Below, in pieces: positions 1-7,617 of a stretch of 9,367 nt of DNA. A program made the translations under genes and the position numbers. The notes beneath the pieces were generated by a model. That model did not search any database and had not been told where the DNA came from. It saw only the letters and a list, made by a program, of their open reading frames with translations. The DNA is from an uncultured Micrococcaceae bacterium (GTDB taxonomy: Bacteria > Actinomycetota > Actinomycetes > Actinomycetales > Micrococcaceae), in assembly GCA_937896705.1 (NCBI GenBank), contig CALBOC010000368.1:1-9367 (forward strand), read 5' to 3'. How positions within the stretch are numbered: position 1 is the stretch's first letter; each line of letters starts with the position of its first letter.

Positions 1-1388
1 CCATGCCCATCACCAAACACTCCTTCTTAGTGCAGCGCGCCGAAGACATTCCAAAAGCTCTGGCAGAAGCGTTTTACATTGCCAACACGGGCCGTCCCGG
101 ACCGGTACTGGTCGATATCACCAAAGACGCGCAGCAAGCCGAAATGGAATTCTCCTGGCCACCGGCCATGGACCTGCCCGGCTACCGTCCGGTGACCCGT
201 GGGCATTCCCGCCAACTGCGGGAAGCCGCCAGACTCATCCAGGAAGCTAAAAAGCCCGTGCTATACGTGGGCGGTGGAGCCATGCGCGCCCAAGCGGCCG
301 AAGAGCTCGCGGAGCTTGCAAAGCTCACGGGTGCGCCAGTGGTCACCACCCTCAACGCACGCGGAGTTTTCCCGGATGACGACCCGCAAAACCTCGGCAT
401 GCCAGGCATGCACGGCACGGTTGCTGCAGTTTCGGCGCTGCAGATGTCAGATCTGCTCATAACCCTGGGTGCCCGCTTCGATGACCGCGTGACCGGTCAG
501 CTGGCATCCTTTGCCCCGCTGGCCAAGATTATCCACGCAGATATCGACCCGGCTGAGATTTCGAAGAACCGGACCGCAGATGTCCCGATCGTTGGCGATA
601 TCAAAACCATCCTGCCGGAACTGAGCGAACAGGTTCGGGCCAGCTTCGCCGACAACGGCACACCGGATCTGTCGGACTGGTGGCGGATCGTCAACCGCAC
701 CCGCGAAACCTACCCGCTGGGCTACACCCAAACCGACGATGGACTGATGGCTCCGCAAAAAGTCATCGAAACCCTGTCCGAAATCGCCGGTCCCGAAGCG
801 ATCTACGTCGCCGGTGTTGGACAACATCAGATGTGGGGCGCGCAATTTGTGCAATACCAGCGTCCGAACCAGTGGATGAACTCCGCCGGGCTGGGCACCA
901 TGGGCTTTGCGATTCCCGCGGCCATGGGTGCGCAGGTTGCCGAACCAAACCGCGCGGTTTGGGCCATCGACGGTGACGGCTGTTTCCAGATGACCAACCA
1001 GGAGTTGGCCACCTGCACGATCAACAACATCCCGATCAAAGTCGCGCTCATCAACAACTCCTCACTGGGTATGGTGCGCCAGTGGCAGACCCTGTTCTAC
1101 GATTCGCGCTACTCCAACACCGACCTGAACACCGGTGCAGACTCGATCCGAGTACCAGACTTCGTCAAACTTGCCGAAGCCTACGGTGCCGTCGGTATTC
1201 GAGTGGAAAAAGAAGAAGACATCGCCCCGGCGATCGAAAAAGCCATGGAGATCAACGACCGGCCCGTGGTCATCGACTTCGTGGTCTCGGCCGACTCGAT
1301 GGTCTGGCCGATGGTGCCCGCCGGTGTGTCAAATGACCAAATTCAAGTAGCCCGGGATATGACCCCGGAATGGGACGAGGATGCCTAA
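1..1388 (+). CDS. ilvB: Acetolactate synthase large subunit, 5'-truncated by window
   Basis: This is the catalytic subunit of the TPP-dependent enzyme that joins two pyruvates (or pyruvate and 2-oxobutyrate), the first common step of valine, leucine and isoleucine synthesis. The window holds the last ~461 residues. The family is usually near 600-630 residues, so roughly 150 N-terminal residues, including the catalytic Glu, lie to the left. The Met at position 3 is internal: the reading already sits in the conserved segment ending [12 protein letters not shown]. Counting from that Met, the central domain covers about residues 75-215. The C-terminal TPP-binding domain follows, with GQHQMWGAQ at 273-281 and the GDG...NN cofactor motif from D323-G-D325-G to N351-N352. 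The stop TAA lies one base before the preferred ilvN start, so the two subunits are probably translationally coupled. The identification is secure; only the missing start is unknown. Confidence 0.97.
   Translation, partial: MPITKHSFLVQRAEDIPKALAEAFYIANTGRPGPVLVDITKDAQQAEMEFSWPPAMDLPGYRPVTRGHSRQLREAARLIQEAKKPVLYVGGGAMRAQAAEELAELAKLTGAPVVTTLNARGVFPDDDPQNLGMPGMHGTVAAVSALQMSDLLITLGARFDDRVTGQLASFAPLAKIIHADIDPAEISKNRTADVPIVGDIKTILPELSEQVRASFADNGTPDLSDWWRIVNRTRETYPLGYTQTDDGLMAPQKVIETLSEIAGPEAIYVAGVGQHQMWGAQFVQYQRPNQWMNSAGLGTMGFAIPAAMGAQVAEPNRAVWAIDGDGCFQMTNQELATCTINNIPIKVALINNSSLGMVRQWQTLFYDSRYSNTDLNTGADSIRVPDFVKLAEAYGAVGIRVEKEEDIAPAIEKAMEINDRPVVIDFVVSADSMVWPMVPAGVSNDQIQVARDMTPEWDEDA
1377..1380 (+). 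promoter_or_regulatory. Ribosome-binding site deciding the ilvN start
   Basis: GAGG lies inside the last codons of ilvB, nine bases before ATG 1390 and directly against ATG 1381. The spacing fits only the 1390 start. Confidence 0.6.
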
Positions 1389-1389
1389 T

Positions 1390-1899
1390 ATGCAACGCCA
1401 CACCCTTTCGGTATTAGTCCAAGACGTCCCCGGTGTTCTCTCCCGAGTATCCGGGCTCTTCGCACGCCGTGCTTTCAACATCGAATCGCTGACCGTTGGA
1501 CCCTCCGAAGTCGAAGGCCTGTCACGCATGACCGTTGTTGTCGAAGCCCAAGGCGATGCGCTTGAACAGGTCACCAAACAGCTCAATAAACTGGTCAACG
1601 TCATCAAAATCGTTGAACTCAACCCAGAACAGTCCTCCCAGCGCGACCACATCCTGGTCAAGGTTCGCTCCGATGCATCCACCCGCGCATCGGTAGTCCA
1701 AGCTGTCGAACTGTTCCGCGCCAACGTCGTCGATGTGTCAACCGACGCCGTGACCGTCGAAGCAACCGGTTCCGCACAGAAACTGGAAGCGCTCCTGGAA
1801 GTGCTCGAACCCTTTGGCATTCGCGAACTCGTGCGCTCCGGCACCATCGCAGTTGCCCGCGGCGGCAAATCCATGACCGACCGCGCTCTGACCAAATAA
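1390..1899 (+). CDS. ilvN: Acetolactate synthase small (regulatory) subunit
   Basis: This is the regulatory partner of IlvB; the family confers valine feedback inhibition and raises activity of the large subunit. The product is 169 residues from the chosen start, a normal length. An N-terminal ACT domain (about residues 1-75) opens RHTLSVLVQDVPGVLSRV and contains FARRAFNIESL, the usual effector-binding region. A C-terminal ALS small-subunit domain (about 80-165) begins QRDHILVKV and ends near GTIAVARGG. Two starts are possible. ATG at 1381 would overlap the ilvB stop by 8 bases with no room for a ribosome-binding site. ATG at 1390 has GAGG (1377-1380) nine bases upstream and gives M-x-R-H-T-L, the usual family N-terminus, so I prefer 1390. 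It lies between ilvB and ilvC in one transcription unit. Confidence 0.96.
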   Translation: MQRHTLSVLVQDVPGVLSRVSGLFARRAFNIESLTVGPSEVEGLSRMTVVVEAQGDALEQVTKQLNKLVNVIKIVELNPEQSSQRDHILVKVRSDASTRASVVQAVELFRANVVDVSTDAVTVEATGSAQKLEALLEVLEPFGIRELVRSGTIAVARGGKSMTDRALTK

Positions 1900-2979
<1,080 letters not shown>

Positions 2980-2981
2980 TG

Positions 2982-3019
2982 ACGGGGGTATCGGGAATGT
3001 TTCCCGGTGCCCCCGTTTT
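2982..3019 (+). terminator. Rho-independent terminator of the ilvBNC operon
   Basis: The left arm (2982-2997) and right arm (3001-3016) pair along all 16 positions, with two U-G wobbles, around a three-base loop (TGT). The core is very GC-rich (five G against five C). A TTTT run follows at 3016-3019. It begins 17 bases after the ilvC stop and should isolate the ilv operon from the genes downstream. Confidence 0.88.
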
Positions 3020-3028
3020 GCTGCCATC

Positions 3029-3061
3029 CGTAGGTCCTGAGACGCACTCGCGGGACCTACG
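3029..3061. repeat. Second hairpin, possible terminator for the minus-strand fic remnant
   Basis: CGTAGGTCC (3029-3037) and GGACCTACG (3053-3061) form a perfect 9-base inverted repeat around a 15-base loop; GAG/CTC can pair further inside the loop. Neither side has a clear T-run, so classical intrinsic termination is uncertain. It lies between the ilvC terminator and the 3' end of the minus-strand Fic remnant. It could protect or end that transcript, or be an old operator. Confidence 0.4.
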
Positions 3062-3073
3062 ATAAGCTGCTGA

Positions 3074-3684
3074 CTACCCTAGATAGTGTAGCCACTCATC
3101 AGCTACATCACAGGGCGACCCAGATGCGGTTCCTTTGGTCGCCAGCGAGTTGGTAAAGGACCCCGCTTTCATGGAGTAAGCCAAGAGCCCGATGCGATGC
3201 CGATCTTGAGATGCTCATAACGTACTCAAGGTCCTGGCGGCTCAGAATCGGGGTTTCAGCTAATCTACGGATGATGCTTTCAGCGGCGCTGTTGTGTCGA
3301 GAGAGTCCCGCGTTAAAAGCCCAGCCCTCAGGCACCTCCATCAACCTGTGTGCGGTTAAAATTGGCTCTCGCGCGACGACTCGCATCGACTCCGTGATGA
3401 GGCGAATGATAGGTTCCGCATTCCCCGCACGGTAAGCCCGTAACGTACGGAAATTAGTCTTCCCTGCGGGAGGACAGCGCGGCGGCTAGCGGGACAGCAG
3501 TGTGACGGATGTGTCCTCGTTGTCGTAGCAAGGCCGAAATCACTGCCCGCCCGATCCTTCCGTTCCCATCGGTAAACGAGTGAATACTTTCAAACTGCGC
3601 ATGCACTAGGGCTGCTAGAGCATCGTCTCCTGCGGGGGTTAACCGTAGTCCGCTGTGTAGTCGGGAGCCGATGGTTGATCCCAA
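3074..3684 (-). pseudogene. Fic-family protein, 5'-truncated and frameshifted remnant
   Basis: Fic proteins transfer AMP (or other nucleotide groups) to target hydroxyls. The signature HSFTDGNGRIGR is read at 3582-3547, matching HxFx(D/E)GNGRxxR with Ser replacing the usual Pro. The frame runs to ...AALSSRRED and hits TAA at 3456-3454. In another frame the protein resumes as FRTLRAYRAGNAEPII and continues into a C-terminal winged-helix-like segment ending GDQRNRIWVAL, stop at 3108. Removing one base of the TT at 3454-3455 restores D-Y-F-R-T-L, so a single-base insertion explains the break. After L at 3111 a second one-base slip would add DVADEWLHYLG with a stop at 3074-3076; this is less certain. 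The ~150-200 N-terminal residues of such proteins are absent: similarity starts near DALAALVHAQFESIH, at the 3' end of vanY. It is almost certainly inactive unless the frame break is a sequencing error, and even then it is truncated. Confidence 0.85.
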
Positions 3685-4445
3685 TACTCTTCAAGAGTGA
3701 CATCTTGCTCCGTTACCTCTTGAGCGGTCGGTTCTCCAACGTAGCGGAGGTGCCACGGCTCATAGGAATAGCCGGTGATTGATTCGACGCCTTCTGGGTA
3801 TCGGATAACGAAACCGAACCGGGCGGCATGCTCCGCCAACCATTCGCCCTGCTCGGTCTGGGCAAAACAAGCACGAAGATTGCAGTCCGTGTTGCCCTCA
3901 AAACTCATATCGACCGCCAGCCCTGTCTGGTGTTCAGAGAAACCCGGCCGGGCCGTGAACTTGTCGGCGGATTCCTGCCCGCCTTCTGCGTGACGCTGCT
4001 CGTAGAGTGCCCGCTGGTGTTTAAAATCGCGGTACGCGGTGGTCACCCACAAATCGATCCCATCTTCGGTGGCTTCAGCGACTAGCTCCTCTAATGCAGC
4101 GGCTGCGTCTTCGCGAAGTTGTTGGCCCCCGTATTGCTGAGGTACATCAAGTGCTACCAGATCCGGCGGCTCAAAATCTTCAACTTCTAACCCGTGCTGC
4201 TTATTCACCAACACATGAATCGATTCAGGATCGAATGACGCCTCACTGCGCCGGATGGCCTCGGGAGGGGAAGAAACATCAGCGGGGGAGTTAGAGACAT
4301 TTTGCTCAGCAGTCTGTGGGGTCTCTGAGGTCTGGGTCGGTGAAGATTCTTCGGTCGTGCCGGTGCTGCAGGCGCTACAGAACAAGAGGGCGGCCCCACC
4401 AGTCACAACCCGCTTCCAGAAACTCATAGAACTAGGGTACGGCAT
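3639..4445 (-). CDS. VanY-type D-alanyl-D-alanine carboxypeptidase lipoprotein (peptidase M15B)
   Basis: This is a predicted zinc carboxypeptidase that trims the terminal D-Ala from peptidoglycan stem peptides outside the membrane. The product is 268 residues. Residues 8-25 form an export signal (FWKRVV, then a hydrophobic run) ending CSAC, with C26 the likely lipidated Cys; Cys at -3 of the lipobox is unusual. A Ser/Thr/Pro-rich linker (27-66) follows, then the VanY domain (~75-245). It contains TTAYRDFKHQ (135-143), the zinc motif S170-E-H172 with D179, and EPWH with catalytic E229 and third ligand H232. All catalytic residues are present. Met1 and Met7 are both possible starts; neither has a clear Shine-Dalgarno. 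The family-like sequence ends near PSAPDY; the final TADYG and the stop lie against the broken fic gene, so the C-terminus may be a junction product. It is divergent from capA. The role in resistance versus routine wall remodelling cannot be told from sequence; no vanHAX-type genes are present. Confidence 0.9.
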   Translation of the reverse strand: MPYPSSMSFWKRVVTGGAALLFCSACSTGTTEESSPTQTSETPQTAEQNVSNSPADVSSPPEAIRRSEASFDPESIHVLVNKQHGLEVEDFEPPDLVALDVPQQYGGQQLREDAAAALEELVAEATEDGIDLWVTTAYRDFKHQRALYEQRHAEGGQESADKFTARPGFSEHQTGLAVDMSFEGNTDCNLRACFAQTEQGEWLAEHAARFGFVIRYPEGVESITGYSYEPWHLRYVGEPTAQEVTEQDVTLEEYWDQPSAPDYTADYG

Positions 4446-4495
4446 GGCAAGCTGCCGTAGTCAGAATATGGGACTCGCCGGTAAGCTCAGGCATA
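4446..4495. promoter_or_regulatory. Divergent vanY/capA intergenic region
   Basis: These 50 bases must hold the start signals of both genes unless transcription starts inside them. On the minus strand TATTCT lies 17 bases before the vanY ATG and could be a -10 giving a very short leader. On the plus strand CATAAT overlaps the capA start. Neither has a good -35, and ribosome sites are weak (AGG at 4489-4491, four bases before capA). Short or leaderless transcripts are plausible. Confidence 0.3.
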
Positions 4496-5815
4496 ATGAG
4501 TCCTCACACTGCTGCGACGTCCCGAAACCTGCCCGTCAGACCCTCCCGCTGGCCGCAACGTGCTGTGCCGTGGCTTTTGTTTCTGGGCTTGGTGGCATGC
4601 GGTACTGCATCGCAAACCTCTGAAAGTCCCGCCCAAGACGCAGACGCGGGGAATACCGCACCGAGCGGCCCGCAGATGCGCGAGTATGACACGATCGACG
4701 AACCCGTGACATTCACGATCGCCGGGACCGGGGATGTCATTACTCACGATCACATCGTTGATGCGGCCGAAGCGCTAGCGGATGATTCCGACCAAGACTA
4801 TGAATTCGGTCCGCTCATGGCCCCACTCGAGCCGTGGATCGCCGGGGCAGATCTGGCGCTGTGCGGTCTCGAAGTTCCGATGGTCCCCGCCGGAGGGGAA
4901 CCCTCGGGCTACCCGGTCTTTGCCGCCCCGGAAGAACTGATCGCCGGACTAGCTGAGGTCGGATTCGATGGTTGCTCAACGGCCACCAATCATGCGGTCG
5001 ACGCTGGCACCGACGGAGTGGAGCGCACTCTTGAAATCATGGACGAACACGAACTCGGCCATGCCGGCACTGCCCGTACAGAAGAGGAGGCCAGCGAGCC
5101 GCAAATCTATACGCTTCAACGCGGTGGGACCGAAATCGTCGTGGCGCACTTTTCCACCACGCTGATCCAAAATATCAACCCACCTGCTGACTCATCCTGG
5201 ATGGTCACCGATGCAAGCGCTGAAGAACTCACTGAACAAGCAGGTCAGGCTCGAGCGGATGGGGCCGACATTGTCGTGGTCTCAGCGCACTGGGGCATCG
5301 AATACGGTCACGAACCCGATGAAGCACAACGCACCTACGGCCAAGCGCTGGCAGATGGGGGAGAGATCGATCTAGTGCTGGGAAGCCATCCCCATACCCC
5401 GCAGCCGCTGGAGCAACTCGAGGGCGGGCCCGAAGACAACGGCATGTGGGTGGCATGGTCGATGGGCAACTTTTTGACCAACCAGGATGAGGCCTGCTGC
5501 GTCATGGAAACCGCCACCGGTGCGCTCGTCTATGCAGAGGTAGAAGTTACTGAAAACGAAACCCCACAAGTAACCGAGGTTGGGTGGACTCCGGTGACCG
5601 TAGATCGGTCAGCTGAGCTGCATCGTGGGATTAGACCGCTGGCAGAATTAGTCGACGCAGAAGAGCTGCAGGATGAGGCCGGACTCACAGCTGAAACGAT
5701 TGAGGCCCGGTGGGATCGCGTGCGTGAAGTCGTGGGCGAAGAATATTTGATCACAGATCCTCCAGAGCCTACCGATCACCAGCCGCTTGTCACCCCGCGG
5801 GTGGGTAGTGAGTAG
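4496..5815 (+). CDS. CapA-family (PGA_cap) metallophosphatase-fold lipoprotein
   Basis: The product is 439 residues and belongs to the CapA family named for poly-gamma-glutamate synthesis. Most actinobacterial members have no proven substrate, so function stays open. An Arg-rich n-region (10-22) and hydrophobic core (23-34) end in a textbook lipobox L32-V-A-C35, so it should be a lipid-anchored exported protein. An acidic, low-complexity linker (36-70) leads to the calcineurin-like domain (~71-355). Metal and active-site motifs are visible in order: GTGD (77-80), CGLEVPM (123-129), TNH (164-166), SAHWGIEY (263-270), GSHPHTPQ (296-303) and SMGNFL (322-327). Metal ligands are probably D80, N165, H265, H298 and H300. 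The C-terminal tail (~375-439) is acidic. The stop lies only 4 bases from the 3' end of the convergent SRPBCC gene, with no obvious terminator between them. Its neighbour vanY also encodes an exported wall-facing lipoprotein. Confidence 0.88.
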   Translation: MSPHTAATSRNLPVRPSRWPQRAVPWLLFLGLVACGTASQTSESPAQDADAGNTAPSGPQMREYDTIDEPVTFTIAGTGDVITHDHIVDAAEALADDSDQDYEFGPLMAPLEPWIAGADLALCGLEVPMVPAGGEPSGYPVFAAPEELIAGLAEVGFDGCSTATNHAVDAGTDGVERTLEIMDEHELGHAGTARTEEEASEPQIYTLQRGGTEIVVAHFSTTLIQNINPPADSSWMVTDASAEELTEQAGQARADGADIVVVSAHWGIEYGHEPDEAQRTYGQALADGGEIDLVLGSHPHTPQPLEQLEGGPEDNGMWVAWSMGNFLTNQDEACCVMETATGALVYAEVEVTENETPQVTEVGWTPVTVDRSAELHRGIRPLAELVDAEELQDEAGLTAETIEARWDRVREVVGEEYLITDPPEPTDHQPLVTPRVGSE

Positions 5816-5819
5816 CCAA

Positions 5820-6293
5820 CTATTGGGCTGAATCGTGTGGCTGTGCGGCCACGAAGTCTTTGAGCCGGATAAGTGCCTGATCCCACGTATCGTAAAACGC
5901 GCCATCGCCTGGCTCGCCCGAGAACCCCTCCAAAGTCAGCTCAACATAGGAGCCATCGGTGGTCTCGTCGATCTCAATGGTAACCAGTGGCAGGGCATCT
6001 CTGCGTAACTCCGGCGCACCCCACGTGAACACCAACCGACGAGGTGGCAGGACCTCGTGGAACACGCCGCCAGAAACCGACCGTTCACCTGACTCATCAT
6101 GAATACTGCTGTAGATGTAGGAACCACCAACCCGGACATCGTATTCGAGTTCATGCACGGGGGTCGTGGTCTGGGGCAGATGCCACCACTGTGCAATCGC
6201 CGCAGGCTTCGTCCAAGCCTCCCAGGCTTGTCGCGGGGTGCCGGGCACGTAATGCGTGATAGTAAAACGCTGGGTCATGTCAGTATCTTGCAT
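5820..6293 (-). CDS. AHSA1/SRPBCC-domain protein
   Basis: The product is 157 residues and is one complete START-like fold of the Hsp90-ATPase-activator-homologue (AHSA1) type. Bacterial members bind hydrophobic ligands or are uncharacterised; no reaction can be assigned here. Landmarks in order: FTITHYVPGTPRQAWEAW (10-27), PAAIAQWWHLP (30-40), the beta-hairpin YDVRVGGSYIY (51-61), GGVFHEVLPPRRLVFTWG (75-92), YVELTLEGF (116-124), and the C-terminal helix FYDTWDQALIRLKDFVA (133-149) that usually closes the cavity. No signal peptide or membrane segment is seen, so it should be cytoplasmic. The ATG at 6293 is preferred over Met6 because AAGGAG lies seven bases upstream. It shares its fold with the broken copy at 7618-7910. 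It is convergent with capA and divergent from the DUF4870 gene. Confidence 0.88.
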   Translation of the reverse strand: MQDTDMTQRFTITHYVPGTPRQAWEAWTKPAAIAQWWHLPQTTTPVHELEYDVRVGGSYIYSSIHDESGERSVSGGVFHEVLPPRRLVFTWGAPELRRDALPLVTIEIDETTDGSYVELTLEGFSGEPGDGAFYDTWDQALIRLKDFVAAQPHDSAQ

Positions 6294-6547
6294 CAGTGGG
6301 CTCCTTGCTCATGTGACCTCGTGACGGGCTTGTATTGTTATATCTTGCGCCCGCTTCGTTCGCAGGGGCAAGAGATGGCTGCTGAATCTCAGGTGAACCC
6401 TGCTGCGGTGTGACAGCGATCAAAGCACCGGCGATCATCGCATCAAGTGACTAGGATGGTTCCAGCACGCCGCACCCTCAACGCATAAGCACTGGTGTGT
6501 CACGGCGGGCTCACCATAGCTGTACTGGAGGCAAGGAATACACGGAA
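6294..6547. other. Divergent intergenic region, SRPBCC / DUF4870
   Basis: These 254 bases show no convincing gene. On the minus strand TATAAC (within the AT-rich patch at about 6335-6350) is a possible -10 for the SRPBCC gene, but its -35 is poor. Just upstream of it is an imperfect inverted repeat, CTTGCGCCC (from about 6344) against GGGGCAAG (to about 6372). On the plus strand TAGGAT near 6452 is an actinobacterial-type -10 candidate for the DUF4870 gene, without a clear -35. AAGGA at 6533-6537 is that gene's likely ribosome site, ten bases from ATG 6548. Confidence 0.35.
6301..6306 (-). promoter_or_regulatory. Ribosome-binding site of the intact SRPBCC gene
   Basis: On the minus strand AAGGAG reads from 6306 to 6301, seven bases before ATG 6293. 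This favours that start over the in-frame ATG at 6278. Confidence 0.75.
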
Positions 6548-7144
6548 ATGAACCCGTCACACGTTACCCCTGAGGATCTCCAGGATCCCTTCATCGATGC
6601 CGAAACCCTCCGGCAGATTGCCCTGGCTCGTCCGGACTTGCGCTCGCTGATCTTGCAGCATCCAAACTGCCATGCTGAACTGACCGCTTACATTCAACAA
6701 CTCCCGGATCAGGGTCCGCCACCACCCGGTGCATCATACCCAGCCATCGGTCAGACGAAGTGGGATCAGCAGTATCAGCCATACACGCCCGGTTATGCTT
6801 CGCAACCACCGGTGAACCCCAGCGACGAAAAAATCTGGGGTGTCATCATGCACCTTGGGAATCTTTTGTTGAGTTTTCTCGTGCCGCTAATTATCTGGTT
6901 AATCTATCGCGAGCGCAGCCAGACACTGGATCAACAGGGCCGCGCTGCACTGAACTGGGCTATTAGCTTCTGGATCTATTCAGCCATTGCCAGCATTTTG
7001 ATGTTCGTACTCATCGGCGCGGTCATTTTGCCCATCCTAGTGGTGCTCGACATCGTCTTCTGTATTATCGCCGCGGTCAAAGCCGGGAATCGACAGCCGT
7101 GGAAGTACCCGATATCCATTCCGTTTCTCAGCGTCAGAATTTAG
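6548..7144 (+). CDS. Membrane protein with N-terminal leucine-rich-variant segment and DUF4870 domain
   Basis: The product is 198 residues and its function is unknown. Residues ~5-52 (DPFIDAETLRQIALARPDLR..HPNCHAELTAYI, shown in part) resemble the variant leucine-rich repeat seen in many actinobacterial proteins, usually written as repeated D-x-x-T-x-x-x-L-x-x-I-A-x-x-x-P units. A Pro/Gln/Tyr-rich linker covers ~54-92. The C-terminal part (93-198) matches DUF4870 (Tic20-like): WGVIMHLGN, a first membrane segment (~103-120), the charged loop YRERSQTLDQQGRAALN, then two or three membrane segments (~136-178), and KAGNRQPWKYP before the end. The soluble N-terminus probably faces the cytoplasm. 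A GTG at 6497 would add 17 residues; ATG 6548 is preferred because AAGGA stands ten bases before it and the added residues look non-coding. A hairpin terminator follows 11 bases after the stop. Confidence 0.82.
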   Translation: MNPSHVTPEDLQDPFIDAETLRQIALARPDLRSLILQHPNCHAELTAYIQQLPDQGPPPPGASYPAIGQTKWDQQYQPYTPGYASQPPVNPSDEKIWGVIMHLGNLLLSFLVPLIIWLIYRERSQTLDQQGRAALNWAISFWIYSAIASILMFVLIGAVILPILVVLDIVFCIIAAVKAGNRQPWKYPISIPFLSVRI

Positions 7145-7155
7145 GCAAACACAAA

Positions 7156-7192
7156 GCGTCGCTGTGCTCCTTGTCGGGAAGCACAGCGACGC
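7156..7192. terminator. Bidirectional hairpin terminator between convergent genes
   Basis: GCGTCGCTGTGCT (7156-7168) and its exact complement AGCACAGCGACGC (7180-7192) form a 13-base perfect stem with an 11-base loop. On the plus strand CTTGATTTGTT follows; on the minus strand TTTGTGTTTG follows. It lies 11 bases past the DUF4870 stop and 15 bases past the end of the minus-strand CMD gene, so it can end both transcripts. The U-tracts are interrupted, so efficiency is uncertain. Confidence 0.8.
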
Positions 7193-7207
7193 CTTGATTT
7201 GTTCTGA

Positions 7208-7579
7208 CTAATCTTCGAATGCAGTCTGCATGCAGCGCATTGCGGCCAGTGTTTTTGGTACACCGATATACGGCATGAGATGGACGAAACACTCGGCGAC
7301 TTCTTCTCTGGTCATGCCTGCCACATCGACGGCAGTTTTGATGTGTCCGGTCAGCTGTGGCTCCGTCCCACCCATAGCGGCAAGTGCGGCCATGTTCAGC
7401 ATTTGGCGGTCACGCAGTTCAAGACCCTCACGTTGGTAGGTGCCACCAAACACCGCGCCAACCACCCAGTCAGAGGCGCCCGAGGCGTATTGATCGAGCT
7501 GTTGCTTCCACGCTGCAGTGCCCTCTGGGGACTGGGTCTCTTCGACAAACTGGTTGCCTTTATCCATGCTGAGTTCCAA
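7208..7579 (-). CDS. Carboxymuconolactone decarboxylase-family protein
   Basis: The product is 123 residues and matches the single-domain CMD/AhpD-like fold. The core runs from VVGAVFGGTYQREGLELRDR (39-58) through MLNMAALAAMGG (60-71) to H79 (TGHIKTAVDVAGMT, 77-90), EEVAECFVHL (92-101) and PYIGVPKTLAAM (103-114). This resembles the gamma-carboxymuconolactone decarboxylase branch, with the conserved R-D-R and His. It lacks the CxxC of AhpD peroxidases; its cysteines, C97 and C116, are isolated. No other protocatechuate-pathway genes are present, so a role in aromatic degradation is not supported by context. The start is a TTG at 7579: AAGGAGG (7591-7585) stands five bases before it, while the ATG at 7567 would be 17 bases away. 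It probably shared a transcript with the broken SRPBCC gene 38 bases upstream. Confidence 0.9.
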   Translation of the reverse strand: MELSMDKGNQFVEETQSPEGTAAWKQQLDQYASGASDWVVGAVFGGTYQREGLELRDRQMLNMAALAAMGGTEPQLTGHIKTAVDVAGMTREEVAECFVHLMPYIGVPKTLAAMRCMQTAFED

Positions 7580-7584
7580 AGTAT

Positions 7585-7591
7585 CCTCCTT
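7585..7591 (-). promoter_or_regulatory. Strong ribosome-binding site deciding a TTG start
   Basis: AAGGAGG on the minus strand (7591-7585) is the best Shine-Dalgarno in the window. It sits five bases before TTG 7579, so the CMD protein most likely begins with that rare start codon. Confidence 0.8.
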
Positions 7592-7617
7592 GAAAATAAC
7601 GACTCCCCAGCAGGCTA

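Noticed and set aside
3639..5815. vanY plus capA as a glycopeptide-resistance or capsule cluster
   Set aside because: No vanH/A/X, vanRS, or capB/capC/capE-like partners are present. Both proteins are common as stand-alone lipoproteins in actinobacteria.
6099..6413. Plus-strand open frame of 104 codons across the SRPBCC start and intergenic region
   Set aside because: It is antisense to the intact SRPBCC gene, has no recognisable domain and has no ribosome-binding site.
6497..6547. GTG start 17 codons upstream for the DUF4870 protein
   Set aside because: It has no ribosome site at suitable spacing, and the extra residues (SRRAHHSCTGGKEYTE) translate the Shine-Dalgarno region of the ATG at 6548.
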